64,000 nucleotides of DNA from assembly GCF_000696185.1 (NCBI RefSeq), contig NZ_KK853997.1, positions 4,883,602 through 4,947,601 of the forward strand. Reading direction: 5' to 3'. Origin of the DNA: Kitasatospora cheerisanensis KCTC 2395 (lineage in GTDB: Bacteria > Actinomycetota > Actinomycetes > Streptomycetales > Streptomycetaceae). Below are positions 62,355 to 64,000 of this stretch, in pieces (the first letter of the stretch is position 1; every line of letters starts with the position of its first letter). The position numbers were made by a program, and so were the translations under genes. The notes beneath the pieces are model-generated. The model saw only the letters and a list, made by a program, of their open reading frames with translations. It was not told the DNA's origin and searched no databases.

Positions 62355-63398
62355 CTAGCGGTTGGCCTTGGGGTCGAACGCGTCCCGGACCGAGTCGCCG
62401 AGCAGGTTGAACGCGAGAACGAAGATCACCATGGCGATGCCCGGGAAGAGCAGGAAGGTGACGTCGGTCCGCAGGTAGTCGGCCGCGCCCGCGATCATGC
62501 GGCCCCAGTCGGGGACGGGCTCGCTGACACCCACGCCGAGGTAGGAGAGGCCGGCTTCGGCAGTGACGAACGCCGGGAGCGCGAGGGTGGCCTGCACCAG
62601 GATCGGGGTCCACAGGTTGGGCAGGATCTCCTTGAAGATGATCCGCATCGGGCCCGCGCCGGTGACCTTGGCGGCCTCGATGAACTCCCGCTCGCGCAGG
62701 GCCAGCGCGGTACCGCGCAGGATGCGGGCGAGGCCCATCCAGCCGAGCAGCGAGAGCACGATGGTCACCGCGACGAACGGCAGCCACTCGGGGATCTTCT
62801 CGCCCGGCGTCACCAGCAGGCTGGTCACCACCGGCATGGTGGCGATCAGGAAGATCTGCGAGGGGAACGACATGAGCACGTCGATGACCCGGCCGATGAA
62901 GAAGTCGGCCTTGCCGCCGAGGTAGCCGGCCGCGATGCCGAGCGCGACACCGATCACGGTGGTCAGCAGCGAGGTGGCGACGGCGATGATCAGCGAGGTG
63001 CGGATGCCGTAGACCAGCTGCATCATCACGTCACGGCCGAGGCCCGGCTCCAGGCCGAACCAGAAGTCGCCGCTCATGCCGCCGTTGGGGGCCACCGGAA
63101 GTCCGGAGTCGGTCAGCAGCGTCGGGTCGTTCTGGCCGTAGTGGGTCTGCGGGTCCTTGCCGTAGATCATCGAGATGACCGGAGCGAGGATCGCCACCAG
63201 CACGAAGAACAGCACCACGCAGGCGCTCACCACGCCGGTGCGGTCGCGGAGGAAGCGGCGCCACATCAGCTTCCCGGGAGAGAGGCCGCGGAAGCCGGGA
63301 TCGGCGGGCGCGTCGGCCGAGGCGTTGTCCGCGAGGTCCGACGTGGACCCGGGACGGGAGGTGTCCCCGTCCGTCGTGGCCCCAGTAGGCGTCGTCAT
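62355..63398 (-). CDS. Peptide ABC transporter permease, OppC type (operon 3, first gene)
   Basis: The 347-aa permease has an N-terminal cytoplasmic extension (acidic, Thr/Ser/Asp-rich, about 40 residues), the first helix after KLMWRRFLRDRTG, a periplasmic loop with FWFGLEPGLGRDVMMQLVYGIR (part), and the EAA loop REFIEAAKVTGAGPMRIIFKEILPN. It ends LLGDSVRDAFDPKANR. I choose the ATG at 63398 with GGGAGC upstream; a longer in-frame extension is not family-like. It is the first gene of operon 3. Confidence 0.93.
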   Translation of the reverse strand: MTTPTGATTDGDTSRPGSTSDLADNASADAPADPGFRGLSPGKLMWRRFLRDRTGVVSACVVLFFVLVAILAPVISMIYGKDPQTHYGQNDPTLLTDSGLPVAPNGGMSGDFWFGLEPGLGRDVMMQLVYGIRTSLIIAVATSLLTTVIGVALGIAAGYLGGKADFFIGRVIDVLMSFPSQIFLIATMPVVTSLLVTPGEKIPEWLPFVAVTIVLSLLGWMGLARILRGTALALREREFIEAAKVTGAGPMRIIFKEILPNLWTPILVQATLALPAFVTAEAGLSYLGVGVSEPVPDWGRMIAGAADYLRTDVTFLLFPGIAMVIFVLAFNLLGDSVRDAFDPKANR

Positions 63399-63471
63399 GG
63401 TGCTAAAGCTCCCGACCGTGGTCCGTGCAGAAGCAAGGAGTAAGAACTTGGATGAATGGACTCTTGCAAGT

Positions 63472-63488
63472 CGTTTATCGAACGTCAA
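63472..63488. promoter_or_regulatory. Second copy of the shared 17-bp motif
   Basis: CGTTTATCGAACGTCAA is identical to 12130-12146. On the - strand it contains TTGACG, which could be a -35 box overlapped by the palindrome. It is 75 bases before the operon 3 start. Confidence 0.55.
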
Positions 63489-63744
63489 GAGTTCCTCAGT
63501 TGTCGAGCGCCCATTTCCTGCTTCGTGCTGGAATGTCAACCACTTTGTAGTTCCTGAACTCTTGACAGCGCTCGACCGAGACGGTCAAAACCGGACAAAC
63601 GCGTGCAAGGCTCGTTCACCTGTCCGTAACGATGCACGGTCAGGTCCGCTATCAGGACGGCGAGTTCGGGAGGCCGGCCGCACGACGCGCGTAGACAGCG
63701 TGTCCGTTTTGGCGCTCTTCGGCGGAATTGGGATCGACAATTGA

Positions 63745-63763
63745 GTGTCCGATTATCGGACAC
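63745..63763. promoter_or_regulatory. Perfect dyad GTGTCCGA-TTA-TCGGACAC
   Basis: Arms 63745-63752 and 63756-63763, an 8-bp perfect inverted repeat with a 3-base centre. Related sequences lie before peptide operon 1 and two other genes. Confidence 0.6.
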
Positions 63764-63882
63764 CTGCGTTTTCGGGCATGGCGGAGCGAATTCACGGGTA
63801 GGGGTCACCCAATTCGGGCGGCAGGCTCGCCGCCGGGCGTCTGGCAATTTCCCGCCAATGGCGAGACTTCGCCGCCCGGGTG

Positions 63883-64000
63883 TTACTTCAGCAGCCCGAT
63901 GTTCTCGTAGACGAGGTCGCCGAGCCCGGCCGCGCCGATGTTGGCGAGGTCCTTGCGCACCCCGTAGATGGCCGGCCGCTGGTACAGCGGAACCAGGCCG
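63883..64000 (-). CDS. C-terminal end of a further ABC transporter substrate-binding protein (partial)
   Basis: Reading from the right edge to the TAA at 63883-63885 gives a C-terminus VPLYQRPAIYGVRKDLANIG followed by an AAGLGDLVYENIGLLK tail. The segment PLYQRPAIYGVRKDL is typical of the last strands of family 5 peptide-binding proteins. The rest of the gene is outside the window. It runs on the same strand as operon 3 and ends 484 bases before it. Confidence 0.75.
   Translation of the reverse strand, partial: GLVPLYQRPAIYGVRKDLANIGAAGLGDLVYENIGLLK

Larger units (their letters stand above)
63399..63882. promoter_or_regulatory. 484-bp regulatory region upstream of operon 3
   Basis: No gene is seen. 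The stretch is AT-rich for this genome. It holds the shared 17-mer at 63472-63488, a TTGACA hexamer on the - strand at 63534-63539, several short inverted repeats built on CTCTTG/CAAGAG, and the perfect dyad at 63745-63763. The density of dyads suggests control by more than one regulator. Confidence 0.55.

Noticed and set aside
57199..63398. Assigning operon 3 firmly as bldK
   Set aside because: The gene order matches the description of bldK, but I cannot verify sequence orthology, and other streptomycete peptide operons share this order.

Overview
The window is chromosomal DNA from a very high-GC actinomycete, almost certainly a member of the Streptomycetaceae (Streptomyces or Kitasatospora). 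The evidence is strong G/C bias at third codon positions, many GTG and TTG starts, a WhiB-like regulator, an AfsR-type SARP, SpoIIE-like phosphatases, divergent ahpCD/oxyR, and a gene order fumarase - DUF1707 - wblI-like - glpX - DUF4245 - nitroreductase - xseB/xseA - APC permease - ispH - ppgK - DUF6542 - ychF. From memory this order resembles the S. coelicolor SCO5044-SCO5061 region; I could not run a comparison.

Layout. 0-6.9 kb: PhoH-like ATPase, a secreted lytic-transglycosylase-like protein, an AI-2E family transporter, then the peroxide defence module ahpD-ahpC with divergent oxyR. 6.9-9.4 kb: an accessory patch with a seven-unit degenerate repeat array followed by a translationally coupled AAA ATPase / HNH nuclease pair that resembles a small Septu-like (PtuAB) defence module. 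9.4-15.7 kb: a GAF-PP2C-HATPase phosphatase with a SAM methyltransferase, a 990-aa SARP regulator, and a divergent 66-codon gene ending in a short Cys-containing tail. 15.7-29.6 kb: central metabolism and housekeeping as listed above. 29.6-37.3 kb: a cluster of small genes (Uma2 nuclease, TetR with its MFS exporter, VOC protein, HAD phosphatase, split RibD-like deaminase/reductase, PPOX protein, methyltransferase, CYTH and Nudix proteins). 37.3-43 kb: two tandem PAS-GAF-PP2C-HATPase sensor phosphatases. 43-45.1 kb: typA. 45.4-64 kb: three oligopeptide ABC transporter operons. Two are tandem A-B-C-D-F paralogues on the + strand. The third faces them on the - strand in the order permease - binding protein - permease - ATPase - ATPase, the order described for bldK. 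A fourth binding protein is cut by the right edge.

Several genes appear broken by a missing single G or C next to a short homopolymer: ispH (essential in this pathway), the tetR gene (twice) and the AAA ATPase. A fourth gene, the first PAS phosphatase, shows an N-terminal frame change. Because ispH is affected, I read most of these as uncorrected assembly errors rather than real pseudogenes. Non-coding features of note are four short or long tandem-repeat arrays at gene 3' ends, at least seven genes with a TANNNT hexamer 6-8 nt before the start codon (leaderless type), a 17-bp motif shared by two distant upstream regions, a repeated TGTCCGATT motif in regulatory regions, and a hairpin directly after each of the three complete peptide-binding-protein genes.
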